A DNA stretch of 64,000 bases. Origin: an uncultured Bacteroides sp. GTDB taxonomy: Bacteria; Bacteroidota; Bacteroidia; Bacteroidales; Bacteroidaceae. The stretch lies in the NCBI RefSeq assembly GCF_963677945.1, contig NZ_OY782578.1, positions 2,261,258 to 2,325,257 of the forward strand, in the 5' to 3' direction. Position numbers and translations under genes: made by a program. Every line of letters begins with the position of its first letter. Within the stretch, counting starts at the first letter, position 1. Of this stretch, positions 43,048-51,198 are shown in pieces. The notes beneath the pieces are model-generated. The model searched no databases, was not told the DNA's origin, and saw nothing but the letters and a program-made list of their open reading frames with translations.

Positions 43048-43101
43048 GAATCCACGGATTGTTACAGAATTTATTGCTAATCTGTGTTAATCCGTGGATT
43101 C
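43048..43101 (-). terminator. palindromic element acting as terminator after the NagB-like/LmbE gene
   Basis: GAATCCACGGATT (43048-43060) pairs perfectly with AATCCGTGGATTC (43089-43101), and ACAGA/TCTGT extends the stem inside. It begins 19 bp after the stop codon and is followed by TCTTTATTT on the minus strand. Its arms resemble the element at 48956-49035. Confidence 0.75.
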
Positions 43102-43120
43102 TTTAATTTATTTATTGAAA

Positions 43121-45103
43121 TTATAGAGGTATATATTCTACAAATGCTTCGATTGCTTCATAGGATGCTAATCCTAAACTATCGTATAATGCTGCAGTTC
43201 CGCGGTTACGATCTTCAGAACGTTGCCAGAATAAACGTTCGTCATTACCAAGGAACGGTGCACCTTCCATTTGTGACTGATGCTTCAAAATAGTATTTCT
43301 CTTCAGTCTCAATTCTTCTGGAGAAATTGGAACAGCCATTTCAATGTGTTCAATTTCCCATTCTGCCCATGCACCGCGATACATCCATATACGGCATTCT
43401 TTCATCCATTTTTCACTTTTCTCTAAATCAATAGCAGCAAGAACTGAATCAGTACAAACACGGTGAGTACCGTGTGGGTCTGCTAAGTCACCTGCCACAA
43501 AAATCTGATGAGGTTTCACTTCCTGAAGTAGAGCACGTACTATTTCAACATCTTTTTCAGAAATAGGAGATTTTTGAATCTTTCCTGTTTCATAAAAAGG
43601 AAGGTCAAGGAAATGAACATGATCTGATTTGATACCTGCGTATGTACAAGCTGTACGAGCTTCACCTCTACGAATTAATCCTTTAAGACGAAGCATATCT
43701 GCATTATCAAAGTCACCTTCTTTTTTGCTATTGATAAATGTTCTTATCTCTTTGTATTTCTTATCTATAATATCACTATTGGCATCAAAAATCTGATTGA
43801 ATCCGTTAATGAAATGCATGAATCGAACAACTTCTTCATCACCAACTGCAATATTTCCAGATGTTTGATAAGCAACATGTACATCGTGTTTTTGTTCAAC
43901 AAGACGTCTTACGGTACCTCCCATAGAAATTACATCATCATCTGGGTGAGGAGAAAATACAACTACACGCTTAGGATATGGTTTGGCACGTTCTGGACGG
44001 TATGTATCGTCGGCATTTGGTTTTCCACCTGGCCATCCTGTAATAGTATGCTGTAAATCATTAAATATCTTTATATTAACATTGTATGCAGAACCGAAAA
44101 GTGCTAATAGCTCGCTTAGACCGTTCTCGTTATAATCCTTGTTTGTTAATTTAAGAATAGGTTTTTTAGTCAACATACAAAGCCATACAATTGCACTACG
44201 AATAAGTTTATCGTTCCATTCGCAAGAAGTAACCAACCAAGGACGCTGTATACGTGTAAGATTTGATGCAGCAGAAAGATCAATAGCAACACGTGTATTG
44301 TTGTGCATCTGTAAGTATGATGCTGGAATTGCATCAGATACTTTACCTTCTACTGTTTCTTTTATCATTTGAGCCTTATCATCTCCCCATGCCATCAGGA
44401 ATATTTTCTTTGCAGCAAGTATGGTTGAAATACCCATTGTAATAGAACTGATAGGTACATTTTCTGTTCCACCAAATAACTTAGCAGCATCGTTGCGTGA
44501 TGTATTATCTAATAAAATCAGACGTGTATTTGAATTTGCCTGTGATCCAGGTTCGTTAAAACCAATATTTCCTACGCGACCAATACCTAGTAATAAAATA
44601 TCAATTCCACCAAAGCTTTCAATTCTTTGTTCGTACAAGCGACAATGTTCAAAAATTGTATCTTTAGGAATTGTACCATCAGGACTAAATATATTTTGTT
44701 TATTAATATCTACCTGATCTAAAAACATTGTTTGCAGTGTATTCAGATTGCTGTTTACGGCATCAGGTGCTAATGGATAATATTCATAAAGAGTAAATAC
44801 AATAACATTGCGAAAACTAAGAGCTTCTTCGCGATGCATACGAACCAATTCATCGAATACAGAGCGTGGAGAATTTCCACCAGGAAGAGCCATAACACAG
44901 AAACGTCCAGCCTTTTGCTTTTCCCTGATGGTAAAGGCTATTTCTGTAGCTATTTGATGGGCACCTTCATCTACTGATTCATAAATATCGGTAGGGATCT
45001 TTTCAAAACGAGTTAGAACAGAACGTTCAAATGCATTTTCAGGTTTGTAGTATTTTGTTGAAACCCGATTTAGTGTGATTTGTGAACTTAGATTAGTCTT
45101 CAT
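43121..45103 (-). CDS. NagB-like / LmbE (PIG-L) fusion protein with degraded NagB site
   Basis: This 660-residue, two-domain cytoplasmic protein has a NagB/RpiA-fold domain (about 30-300; LPGGNSPRSVFDEL, NIGFNEPGSQAN) and a PIG-L/LmbE deacetylase domain (about 375-650; SPHPDDDVISMGG at 384-396, LADPHGTHR). Database relatives are usually called glucosamine-6-phosphate deaminase. The E. coli NagB residues Asp72, Asp141 and His143 correspond here to Tyr106, Val177 and Asn179; only Glu148 (Glu184) is kept. Deaminase activity is therefore doubtful. The HPDDD zinc motif of LmbE is complete, so the active half is probably an amino-sugar N-deacetylase, with the NagB half binding or sensing a sugar phosphate. 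It is monocistronic. Confidence 0.85.
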   Translation of the reverse strand: MKTNLSSQITLNRVSTKYYKPENAFERSVLTRFEKIPTDIYESVDEGAHQIATEIAFTIREKQKAGRFCVMALPGGNSPRSVFDELVRMHREEALSFRNVIVFTLYEYYPLAPDAVNSNLNTLQTMFLDQVDINKQNIFSPDGTIPKDTIFEHCRLYEQRIESFGGIDILLLGIGRVGNIGFNEPGSQANSNTRLILLDNTSRNDAAKLFGGTENVPISSITMGISTILAAKKIFLMAWGDDKAQMIKETVEGKVSDAIPASYLQMHNNTRVAIDLSAASNLTRIQRPWLVTSCEWNDKLIRSAIVWLCMLTKKPILKLTNKDYNENGLSELLALFGSAYNVNIKIFNDLQHTITGWPGGKPNADDTYRPERAKPYPKRVVVFSPHPDDDVISMGGTVRRLVEQKHDVHVAYQTSGNIAVGDEEVVRFMHFINGFNQIFDANSDIIDKKYKEIRTFINSKKEGDFDNADMLRLKGLIRRGEARTACTYAGIKSDHVHFLDLPFYETGKIQKSPISEKDVEIVRALLQEVKPHQIFVAGDLADPHGTHRVCTDSVLAAIDLEKSEKWMKECRIWMYRGAWAEWEIEHIEMAVPISPEELRLKRNTILKHQSQMEGAPFLGNDERLFWQRSEDRNRGTAALYDSLGLASYEAIEAFVEYIPL

Positions 45104-45145
45104 AATACTTTTTATTATTACGATTAGATTTTTTTATCAGAATCA

Positions 45146-45153
45146 CAAAGATA
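45146..45153 (-). promoter_or_regulatory. -7 box of the NagB-like/LmbE gene
   Basis: The minus strand reads TATCTTTG 43 bp before the start codon, giving a leader of about 36 nt. The -33 element is not evident. Confidence 0.45.
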
Positions 45154-45261
45154 TATATTTCTACTTATTTAATCTATATTTTATCGGAAATAATATATAA
45201 TTAATAAAAAAGTTTATTATTAAAGCGGTAAACAAGAAAAATGAATATATAAAGTCTACTT

Positions 45262-46041
45262 TTATAAAGAGAAGAAATCTGCATCGCGCCACGCAGGAAA
45301 CTTGGTTCGAAAAGAACGGAGGGAGTCTATCTCAAGGTTGACGGTACGAATCCCTTCTTCATTTTTATTGAAGTTAACAAGATTTTCTCCTCTCATATTA
45401 TAAAGAGCAGATCCACCATTATATGAAATTCCCATAGCATCATTACCTATACGATTAACGCCACATACATAGCTTTGATTTTCAATGGCACGTGCACATA
45501 ATAATGTATCCCAGACACGACTACGACTGGCAGGCCAGTTAGCTACATAAATAAGAAGATCATATTCATTAATTACATTTCTCGACCATACAGGAAAACG
45601 TAAATCATAACAGATTAACAAGCATATTTTCCATCCCTGCCAGTAGAAAATACAGCGTTTGTTTCCAGCTGAGAAATGTTTGGGTTCATTGCCCATCCTA
45701 AAAAGATGACGTTTGTCATAGAAGTGTTCTTCATTATTGGGAGCCAGAAAAAAAGCTCTATTGTAATATGCTTTGTTTTCATAACAGATAAAACTCCCTG
45801 CAAGAGCCAAATTATATTTTGTGGCCCATTTCCTTAGAGTGGAAATGGTATTTCCATTAATCGTTTCAGCAAAAAGATGGCTCTGCATAGTAAAACCGGT
45901 TGAAAACATTTCTGGTAACACAACAAGATCTGTCTTTCCGCTTAATGCCTGAAGTTTTATTTCAAGTCTGCGAAGATTCTCTTGTATGTTTTCCCACACT
46001 ATGTCTATCTGTGCCAGTGAAATACGCAAAGCCGTCTTCAT
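45262..46041 (-). CDS. carbon-nitrogen hydrolase, YafV/omega-amidase-like
   Basis: This 259-residue nitrilase-superfamily enzyme has the Glu-Lys-Cys triad in VVLPEMFSTGF (E about 43), YDKRHLFRMG (K about 109) and LLICYDLRFP (C about 144). YafV/Nit2-type enzymes hydrolyse alpha-ketoglutaramate or deaminated glutathione. It is the last gene of a three-gene operon after the acyltransferase (12-bp gap). Confidence 0.9.
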   Translation of the reverse strand: MKTALRISLAQIDIVWENIQENLRRLEIKLQALSGKTDLVVLPEMFSTGFTMQSHLFAETINGNTISTLRKWATKYNLALAGSFICYENKAYYNRAFFLAPNNEEHFYDKRHLFRMGNEPKHFSAGNKRCIFYWQGWKICLLICYDLRFPVWSRNVINEYDLLIYVANWPASRSRVWDTLLCARAIENQSYVCGVNRIGNDAMGISYNGGSALYNMRGENLVNFNKNEEGIRTVNLEIDSLRSFRTKFPAWRDADFFSL

Positions 46042-46053
46042 TACATTTGTATT

Positions 46054-46605
46054 TTATAAACCAGTAGCAAAATTTTCTGGATTTTTCCCTTTAAATTGAT
46101 TGTAATATAGCTTTATCTCACGCATATCTTTTTCAATATCTCCAGAAGGAATAACAACTTTTTCTGCTGTAATTGTTTTAGTAGGATAGTCAACTGCTAC
46201 TAATACAATAGGAATATTGGCTTTCAGTGCAATATAATAAAAACCTTTTTTCCAATTTGGGTTTCTTGATCGAGTAGCTTCCGGAGTGATTGCTAAACTA
46301 AATTTTTGGCTGCTTTCTATTATATTTGCCACTTGTTCAACCATAGAATTCTTTCTTCCGCGATCTACAGGAATACCTCCCATACATTTTAAAATGCTAC
46401 CCAGAGGAAAGAAAAACCATTCTTTTTTCATCATAAAAGCTGTTTTTCTTTCAATAGATGCATAAAATAATTTGCCGATAATAAAATCCCAGTTACTAGT
46501 GTGTGGTGCAGCACAAATAATTTGTTTATCGAAATCTTCTACATTAACCACTGATTTCCATCCTAATAATTTGTGATAGATGAAACTACAAATTGCTTTC
46601 TTCAT
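46054..46605 (-). CDS. PlsC-like lysophospholipid acyltransferase
   Basis: This 183-residue protein has the acyltransferase HX4D motif in APHTSNWD (about 31-38), a second block GGIPVDRGRKNS (about 76-87) and TPEATRSRNP (about 107-116). It is shorter than canonical PlsC and belongs to the small 1-acyl-glycerol-3-phosphate acyltransferase group common in Bacteroidetes. It probably acylates a lysolipid at the inner membrane; its exact acceptor is unknown. Confidence 0.85.
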   Translation of the reverse strand: MKKAICSFIYHKLLGWKSVVNVEDFDKQIICAAPHTSNWDFIIGKLFYASIERKTAFMMKKEWFFFPLGSILKCMGGIPVDRGRKNSMVEQVANIIESSQKFSLAITPEATRSRNPNWKKGFYYIALKANIPIVLVAVDYPTKTITAEKVVIPSGDIEKDMREIKLYYNQFKGKNPENFATGL

Positions 46606-46629
46606 TCTTTTGTTGTTGTCCTTGTATTT

Positions 46630-46899
46630 TTAGTTAAGCGCACCAATTTTATCAACTATAGCTTTAATGCCTGCATTCAAATCTTCATGGTATTTTTTAT
46701 AGAATTGCTTAACTTGTCCAGGTTGAGTGTGGCTAAGACGACTAATGAATTCCTGCTGCATTTCCAGAACATCAGCCATTAATTCGTCAGCTTTTGCTTT
46801 ATCTGTTCCAGGAACGAATAAGCTGTTGATCATACACTCTGTAAATAATTCACCGGCAATATAGTTTACTTGTTTTTTTAAGTTTCTTCTGCTTGACAT
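46630..46899 (-). CDS. small conserved Bacteroidales protein
   Basis: This 89-residue, helical, cytoplasmic and basic protein (SSRRNLKKQVNYIAGELFTE, then ADELMADVLEMQQEFISRL) has no membrane segment and no known domain that I recognise. It leads the operon with the acyltransferase (24-bp gap) and the carbon-nitrogen hydrolase. Function unknown. Confidence 0.7.
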   Translation of the reverse strand: MSSRRNLKKQVNYIAGELFTECMINSLFVPGTDKAKADELMADVLEMQQEFISRLSHTQPGQVKQFYKKYHEDLNAGIKAIVDKIGALN

Positions 46900-47274
46900 A
46901 ATCTTTCTATTTTAAGTTAATACTAATATGTAAATTGTGGTAAAGATAAAGACTTTTTCTGAAGTTCTGAATTGTTTCTATTAAAAAATATTATAGTAGA
47001 AAAAGTATATCAATAATATGAAATTTTTAATGTTTGTACTGTAACTTTTGATAAACAGTTGTTATTAAATGTAGTAGTTTTAATCTATGCAGCCTTTATT
47101 CCTCTTTGCATTAGTTTAGAATTATGAGACTTGTTACATGAACTTTATATTATAATATTGATTTTTGAAAAATTTAGTTTTAAGCTAGAATAGTTTTTAT
47201 AATTCAGAAAAAAAAGCGAAATTTGCGACGCTTATTAATAAAAGCCTAACACACTTTAAACAAATATAGAAAAA
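46900..47274. other. 375-bp AT-rich divergent spacer upstream of pfp
   Basis: No gene or clear hairpin is visible. GAAATTTGCG at 47218-47227 could be a degenerate -7 box for pfp (TTTG present, TA missing), leaving a leader of about 45 nt. Nothing else stands out. Confidence 0.5.
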
Positions 47275-48921
47275 ATGACTAAAAGCGCATTACAAATTGC
47301 CAGAGCAGCTTACCAACCAAAGTTGCCTAAAGCATTGCGTGGAGCAGTAAAAGCTAGTGAGGGTGAACCTACACAATCTGTTGCTGACCAGCATGCAATC
47401 AAAGAATTGTTCCCAAATACCTATGGGATGCCTATCGTGAAATTTGTTGAATCAGACGAAAAAGTAGAATGTCCTGCAATAAATGTAGGGGTTATTCTTT
47501 CTGGCGGTCAGGCTCCTGGTGGTCATAATGTTATTTCTGGAATTTTTGACGGAGTAAAGAAGTTAAATCCAGATAGCAAACTTTATGGCTTTATTTTAGG
47601 TCCTGGTGGATTGGTTGATCACAATTATATGGAATTAACTGCAGATATTATTGATGAATATCGTAATACTGGTGGTTTTGATATGATTGGTTCTGGCCGT
47701 ACAAAACTTGAAACTGCAGAACAATTTGAAAAAGGTTTGAAAATTATTCGTGAACTAGGTATCAAAGCAATCGTTATTATTGGTGGTGATGATTCAAATA
47801 CAAATGCTTGTGTTTTGGCAGAATATTATGCTGCAAAGAAATACGGAGTACAAGTAATTGGATGTCCAAAAACAATTGATGGTGACTTGAAAAATGAAAT
47901 GATCGAAACTTCTTTTGGCTTTGATACAGCATGTAAAGTTTACTCAGAAGTTATTGGTAATATTCAAAGAGACTGTAACTCTGCACGTAAATACTGGCAC
48001 TTTATTAAGCTAATGGGACGTTCTGCTTCTCATATTGCTTTGGAATGTGCATTGCAAGTTCAACCAAATGTTTGTATCGTTTCTGAAGAAGTAGAAGCAA
48101 AGAACATGTCACTTGATGACGTTGTTACTTATGTTGCTAACTCTGTAGCAGCTCGTGCAGCTCAAGGTAAAAACTTTGGTACAGTATTAATTCCTGAAGG
48201 TCTGATTGAATTTATTCCTGCTATGAAAGCTTTGATTTCTGAATTGAATGATTTCTTGGCAAGCAATGCAGAAGAGTTCTCTCATATTAAGAAGTCTCAC
48301 CAACGCGATTATATCATCTCTAAATTATCTAAGGTTAATGCTGAAATATATGCAAGTCTTCCAGAAGGAGTTGCTCGTCAGCTTACATTAGATCGTGACC
48401 CTCACGGAAATGTTCAGGTTTCATTGATCGAAACTGAAAAATTACTTGCTGAGATGGTTGGTAATAAACTTGCTGAATGGAAAGAACAAGGTAAATTTGT
48501 AGGTAAATTTGCTTCTCAAGTTCACTTTTTTGGATATGAAGGCCGTTGTGCTGCTCCTTCAAACTATGATGCTGATTATTGTTATTCTTTAGGTTATGCT
48601 GCTTCAGCGTTAATTGCTAACGGTAAAACAGGTTATATGTCTTCTATTCGTAATACAACAGCTCCTGCTGATCAATGGATTGCCGGAGGTGTGCCTATTA
48701 CTATGATGATGAATATGGAAAAACGTCATGGTGAAATGAAGCCTGTAATCCAGAAGGCTCTTGTGAAACTTGATGGAAAACCATTCCAGGCATTTGCTGC
48801 TAAACGTGATGAATGGGCTATTAATACAGACTATGTATATCCAGGTCCTATTCAATATTTTGGTCCAACAGAAGTTTGCGATCAACCAACTAAAACGTTA
48901 CAACTGGAGCAAAGTAAATAA
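47275..48921 (+). CDS. pfp: diphosphate-dependent 6-phosphofructokinase
   Basis: This 548-residue enzyme phosphorylates fructose-6-phosphate using pyrophosphate, reversibly, in the cytoplasm. [16 protein letters not shown] binds the phosphoryl donor, and GGDDSNTNA has the GGDDS form that marks PPi rather than ATP use. [10 protein letters not shown] holds the catalytic Asp, and [11 protein letters not shown] contributes to substrate binding. Length fits the long group II PPi-PFKs of Bacteroides. It is a single-gene unit ending at a hairpin. Confidence 0.96.
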   Translation: MTKSALQIARAAYQPKLPKALRGAVKASEGEPTQSVADQHAIKELFPNTYGMPIVKFVESDEKVECPAINVGVILSGGQAPGGHNVISGIFDGVKKLNPDSKLYGFILGPGGLVDHNYMELTADIIDEYRNTGGFDMIGSGRTKLETAEQFEKGLKIIRELGIKAIVIIGGDDSNTNACVLAEYYAAKKYGVQVIGCPKTIDGDLKNEMIETSFGFDTACKVYSEVIGNIQRDCNSARKYWHFIKLMGRSASHIALECALQVQPNVCIVSEEVEAKNMSLDDVVTYVANSVAARAAQGKNFGTVLIPEGLIEFIPAMKALISELNDFLASNAEEFSHIKKSHQRDYIISKLSKVNAEIYASLPEGVARQLTLDRDPHGNVQVSLIETEKLLAEMVGNKLAEWKEQGKFVGKFASQVHFFGYEGRCAAPSNYDADYCYSLGYAASALIANGKTGYMSSIRNTTAPADQWIAGGVPITMMMNMEKRHGEMKPVIQKALVKLDGKPFQAFAAKRDEWAINTDYVYPGPIQYFGPTEVCDQPTKTLQLEQSK

Positions 48922-48926
48922 ATAGC

Positions 48927-48947
48927 AGCTAATATTTTATATTAGCT
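48927..48947 (+). terminator. pfp terminator
   Basis: AGCTAATAT (48927-48935) and ATATTAGCT (48939-48947) form a perfect 9-bp stem with a 3-nt loop, followed by TTATTG. Confidence 0.75.
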
Positions 48948-48955
48948 TTATTGAA

Positions 48956-49035
48956 TTCACCACAAATTACTCAGATTGTATCAACTTATATATAGAAATA
49001 TTTATATTTGCTTTATCTGAAGGATTTGTGGTGAA
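48956..49035. repeat. 80-bp inverted-repeat element enclosing a promoter box
   Basis: TTCACCACAAAT (48956-48967) and ATTTGTGGTGAA (49024-49035) are perfect 12-bp inverted repeats. An inner TCAGAT/ATCTGA pair (48971-48976, 49015-49020) extends the dyad. TATATTTG (49003-49010), a -7 box for the GH25 gene, lies inside. The arms resemble those at 43048-43101. Confidence 0.7.
49003..49010 (+). promoter_or_regulatory. -7 box for the GH25 lysozyme gene
   Basis: TATATTTG fits the consensus and is 61 bp before the ATG. It lies between the arms of a 12-bp inverted repeat. The nearest TTG upstream is 24 bp away, longer than usual. Confidence 0.4.
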
Positions 49036-49071
49036 ATATTTTATATAAATTAGATATTTTCAACTGAATTA

Positions 49072-49980
49072 ATGAACAAAGCTCCCATACTAGCAGTAAA
49101 TGGCCAGCGAAAGCCGCGTAAAAAAGTCTCTGTAAAAAAGAAACCAGCTTCATCGCGAAAAAAAAATGGCCGGAAAAATAGTGGTGCATCGTGGTATTTA
49201 CCTCGTTGGGCTGTTCGTGTGGTTGCTTTTCTACTTATTATATTTTTTTCAACTCTTTTCTATTGGTTTTTTATCCGTCCATATTCATATAGATGGAAAT
49301 CTTGTTCCGGTGATAAAGAATATGGTGTATGTATGCCTTCTGGCTTTGAAGTTCATGGAATTGATATATCTCACTATCAGGGGAATATTAACTGGGAAGA
49401 ACTTGTTGAATATCAGTCACCAGACTATCCTTTGCAGTTTGTGTTTGTTAAAGCTACGGAAGGAGGCGATTTAGGAGATGATGCTTTTCAGAAGAACTTT
49501 GATTCAGCTCGTAAATATGGTTTAATCCGAGGTGCTTATCATTTCTTTAATCCAGGTGCACCTGCAGCAAAGCAGGCTCAGTTCTTTATAAATACCGTAA
49601 AACTTGACAGTGCAGATCTTCCACCTGTATTGGATGTAGAAAAAAAAGGAATTAGGAGTAAAGAAAGTCTTGTGAAAGCTATAAAACTTTGGCTAGACAT
49701 TGTAGAAGCACATTATGGGGTGAAACCTATTCTATATACATCTTATAAGTTCAAGACCAGCTATTTGAATGATTCCATTTTTAATTCATATCCTTACTGG
49801 ATAGCTCATTATTATGTAGATTCTGTAGAATATAAAGGTAAGTGGAAATTCTGGCAACACACAGATGTAGGCTCTGTTCCAGGAGTGGAAGAAAGCGTAG
49901 ATCTTAATATTTTTAATGGAACTATTGAAGAGTTAAAAGCCATGACTATTAAAAGAAAAATTTCAACCAAGGCGCAATAA
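49072..49980 (+). CDS. membrane-anchored GH25 lysozyme
   Basis: This 302-residue protein has a very basic cytoplasmic N-terminus (1-45, with repeated KK and RK), one membrane helix (about 47-67, VVAFLLIIFFSTLFYWFF) and a GH25 domain (about 95-295). Catalytic-site motifs are HGIDISHYQG, FVKATEGG, GAYHFF, PVLDVEKKG (Asp/Glu pair), ILYTSY and FWQHTD. GH25 enzymes cut the MurNAc-GlcNAc bond of peptidoglycan. An uncleaved N-terminal helix would hold it in the inner membrane facing the periplasm. It is followed by a 50-residue membrane peptide. Confidence 0.92.
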   Translation: MNKAPILAVNGQRKPRKKVSVKKKPASSRKKNGRKNSGASWYLPRWAVRVVAFLLIIFFSTLFYWFFIRPYSYRWKSCSGDKEYGVCMPSGFEVHGIDISHYQGNINWEELVEYQSPDYPLQFVFVKATEGGDLGDDAFQKNFDSARKYGLIRGAYHFFNPGAPAAKQAQFFINTVKLDSADLPPVLDVEKKGIRSKESLVKAIKLWLDIVEAHYGVKPILYTSYKFKTSYLNDSIFNSYPYWIAHYYVDSVEYKGKWKFWQHTDVGSVPGVEESVDLNIFNGTIEELKAMTIKRKISTKAQ

Positions 49981-50042
49981 TACTAGATGATATTCGTTTT
50001 TATAGTAAATCTAAAACTATATAAAACTAATAAAATTGCAGT

Positions 50043-50195
50043 ATGTTGAAAGAAATATTTAAAATAGCAGGTCAGATGATTCTATATATCCTGATATTAG
50101 TTGCGTTGGTTTTTATTTTTTATCCCGAAAATTCTAAAGATAAAAAAACAACAGTTCAGAATTCAGAGTTATCTATTTCAAAGCTTCTTTGGTAG
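50043..50195 (+). CDS. 50-residue single-helix membrane peptide
   Basis: ATG at 50043 opens MLKEIFKIAGQ, then a hydrophobic helix (about 12-27, MILYILILVALVFIFY) and a polar tail ending KLLW before TAG. It lies 62 bp after the GH25 gene on the same strand and stops 2 bp before the convergent prmA stop. An N-in membrane peptide is inferred. No homologue is recognised; a partner of the lysozyme is a contextual guess. Confidence 0.6.
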   Translation: MLKEIFKIAGQMILYILILVALVFIFYPENSKDKKTTVQNSELSISKLLW

Positions 50196-50197
50196 TG

Positions 50198-51043
50198 TTA
50201 ATTCTTTATGAATTTAACTACAGCCCAATTATTCTTCTCTTTGTGATACATATAACTAAGTCCCAGGCTTTCAGCCTTTTCTTTAAGAATATCAATATCT
50301 GATACGTAAAAACCGCTCATGAATATTTCGGAACCATTGTGCATGCATGCAGTATAAAAGCTCATGTCGTTTAATAAAATATTCCGGTTTATATTTGCTA
50401 TTACTATATCGAAAGATTCCCTTCCTTCAAGTGAGGTCGCATCACCTAATTCTACAGATATATTCTCAATGTTATTCAAAAGAATGTTTTCTTTAGAGTT
50501 CTCAACGCACCATGTGTCAATGTCAATTGCGGTAATTGGCTTAGCACCTCTCATGGCAGCAAGTATTGCCAAAATAGAAGTACCGCATCCCATGTCAAGC
50601 AAAGATTTATTTTGCAGTTCTGCATCCAGTAATTCCTCTAAAATAAGGCTTGTTGTTTCATGATGTCCTGTTCCAAAAGCCATTTGAGGATTAATCAAAA
50701 TGTCATATTCAGCCTCTGGCACATCTTTATGGAATGTACTGTGAATTGTGCATCTGTTGCCGATTACGATAGGTTGGAAGAAATTTTTTTCCCATTCTTC
50801 GTTCCAGTCTTTATCTTCCATTAATTCGGCCTTATATGAGATGGAAACATTATCCAAAGGTATATTTTCAATAACCTCTTTTAATGTATTTTCGTTGTAG
50901 ATTGGTTGTTGAATATAGCCTTTAATGCCATCGGTGTTTTCAATAAAACTTTCAAAACCAATTTCTCCCAGGCAAGCAGAAAGTACATCATTTACAGTTT
51001 CTGTACAAGGGGTTGTTTTAAATGTAACTTCGAAATATCTCAT
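50198..51043 (-). CDS. prmA: ribosomal protein L11 methyltransferase
   Basis: This 281-residue class I SAM methyltransferase trimethylates ribosomal protein L11. It has an N-terminal substrate-recognition domain (about 1-100), then NPQMAFGTGHHETT, the AdoMet loop LLDMGCGTSILAILAAMRGA (about 148-167), AIDIDTWCVEN and IVANINRNIL, all typical of PrmA. Length is normal. Confidence 0.94.
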   Translation of the reverse strand: MRYFEVTFKTTPCTETVNDVLSACLGEIGFESFIENTDGIKGYIQQPIYNENTLKEVIENIPLDNVSISYKAELMEDKDWNEEWEKNFFQPIVIGNRCTIHSTFHKDVPEAEYDILINPQMAFGTGHHETTSLILEELLDAELQNKSLLDMGCGTSILAILAAMRGAKPITAIDIDTWCVENSKENILLNNIENISVELGDATSLEGRESFDIVIANINRNILLNDMSFYTACMHNGSEIFMSGFYVSDIDILKEKAESLGLSYMYHKEKNNWAVVKFIKN

Positions 51044-51074
51044 AATATAACTTTGATTATTACTATTTATGGCA

Positions 51075-51082
51075 CAAAGATA
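51075..51082 (-). promoter_or_regulatory. -7 box of prmA
   Basis: The minus strand reads TATCTTTG 31 bp before the prmA ATG, giving a leader of about 25 nt. It is divergent to the box at 51148. Confidence 0.45.
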
Positions 51083-51087
51083 AGTAA

Positions 51088-51151
51088 AATAGGGAAATCC
51101 CTATTACTATTTGGGGAAAATCTTCTATTATTGATAAATCCCTTATTTATC
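51088..51151. promoter_or_regulatory. two dyads between divergent promoters
   Basis: AATAGGG-AAAT-CCCTATT (51088-51105) and GATAAAT-CCCTT-ATTTATC (51133-51151) lie between the prmA and 51199 promoters. The second overlaps the plus-strand -7 box. The shared TCCCT/AGGGA core and the position suggest an operator pair. Confidence 0.45.
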
Positions 51152-51155
51152 TTTG
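51148..51155 (+). promoter_or_regulatory. -7 box of the Gly/Tyr/Ser/Arg-rich protein gene
   Basis: TATCTTTG fits TAnnTTTG, 43 bp before the ATG. No TTTG is seen at the usual spacing. Confidence 0.45.
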
Positions 51156-51198
51156 TATTGGATTTAAAAGCGAAAGTTAATTTTTAAATTAAATTATC

